Assembly (NCBI GenBank): GCA_902464345.1
Contig: CABQJA010000156.1
Location: 1-5,452 of the forward strand
Reading direction: 5' to 3'
DNA: 5,452 bases
DNA from: an uncultured Clostridium sp.
GTDB taxonomy: Bacteria; Bacillota; Clostridia; Lachnospirales; Lachnospiraceae
The stretch's first letter is position 1. Each line of letters opens with the position of its first letter. A model generated the notes under the pieces. That model ran no database searches and was not told the origin of the DNA. It saw only the letters and a list, made by a program, of their open reading frames with translations. Made by a program: the position numbers and the translations under genes. Positions 5,200 to 5,452 of the stretch are shown here, one piece after another.

Positions 5200-5452
5200 A
5201 TGACAGCAGATATAGTAGTAGATATTGCAAGAGAGGCACTTTGGTTTATTATCAAGTGTTCAGCACCCATGCTGATCGTGTCACTGGTGATAGGTCTGCT
5301 GGTCAGTATCTTTCAGACGGTTACTTCCATTCAGGAGCAGACGCTGACGTTTGTACCGAAGATGCTTGGCATATTTTTAACATTAATGATATGCGGGGGC
5401 TGGATTTTGAATAATCTGGTTGCATTTACAAAAGAGTTGTTTGGTTTGTTTT
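5200..5452 (+). CDS. fliQ: Flagellar type III export-gate protein FliQ, 3'-truncated
   Basis: FliQ is a small two-helix membrane protein, four copies of which pack around FliP/FliR in the export gate. The frame stays open to the end of the window, giving 84 residues of an expected 89 or so; only the last few residues and the stop are missing. Membrane segments are near 14-38 and 55-77. Family landmarks are DIAREALW (8-15), SAPMLIVSLVIGLLVSIFQ (21-39), and the cytoplasmic loop SIQEQTLTFVPK (43-54), the most conserved part of FliQ. The FTKELF motif at 76-81 is the usual near-terminal sequence. ATG 5200 is supported by AAAAGAGG 9 bases upstream and by alignment of the N-terminus with the family. 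fliR should follow directly. A longer frame on the same strand (5055-5414) is a shadow of this gene and of the fliP end. Confidence 0.95.
   Translation, partial: MTADIVVDIAREALWFIIKCSAPMLIVSLVIGLLVSIFQTVTSIQEQTLTFVPKMLGIFLTLMICGGWILNNLVAFTKELFGLF

Noticed and set aside
5055..5414. Same-strand frame of 119 residues over the end of fliP and most of fliQ
   Set aside because: It is out of frame with both FliP and FliQ, which have clear family motifs. The translation resembles no known protein and no ribosome binding site precedes it.
1..5452. A novel system hidden in the window (CRISPR, phage, defence or secretion island)
   Set aside because: Nearly every base is accounted for by recognised flagellar and chemotaxis genes in a familiar order. 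No spaced repeats, mobile-element ends, tRNA or abrupt change in gene style was seen, apart from the short GC-rich fliY linker.

Overview
The window is one continuous stretch of a flagellar and chemotaxis operon. All genes lie on the + strand and are tightly packed, in the order motB (5' end cut off), fliL, fliM, fliY (a CheC-like/FliN fusion), cheY, fliO, fliP, fliQ (3' end cut off). The organism is most likely a motile Gram-positive member of the Clostridia, plausibly a Lachnospiraceae-type gut bacterium (Roseburia/Butyrivibrio/Eubacterium group). That rests on the gene order with cheY between fliY and fliO, the two-active-site FliY in place of a short FliN, strong AGGAGG-type ribosome binding sites, and a moderately AT-rich composition. 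The genus cannot be fixed from this sequence alone.

Layout: 1-795 encodes the periplasmic/cell-wall part of the stator protein MotB; its membrane helix lies before the window. 809-1333 is fliL. 1376-2353 is fliM, with a GTG start behind an almost perfect Shine-Dalgarno sequence. 2357-3517 is fliY, with a CheY-binding peptide, two complete CheC-type phosphatase motifs, a Pro/Gln-rich repetitive linker and a FliN domain. 3536-3898 is cheY with a full set of receiver residues. 3900-4307 is fliO, 4267-5100 fliP (overlapping fliO) and 5200-5452 fliQ. The only appreciable gap is 5101-5199, between fliP and fliQ, and it holds an imperfect inverted repeat. No operon promoter, terminator, RNA gene, mobile element or CRISPR array was seen.

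How the genes work together: MotB and FliL belong to the torque-generating stator and its support. FliM and FliY form the rotor switch (C-ring). CheY is the diffusible signal that binds FliM and FliY, and FliY probably also dephosphorylates it. FliO, FliP and FliQ build the membrane export gate that secretes the flagellar axial proteins; fliR, flhB and flhA would be expected just downstream. The window is therefore a known system. The points worth a second look are local: the FliY linker repeats and a possible internal start, the fliO/fliP overlap and start choices, and the inverted repeat before fliQ.
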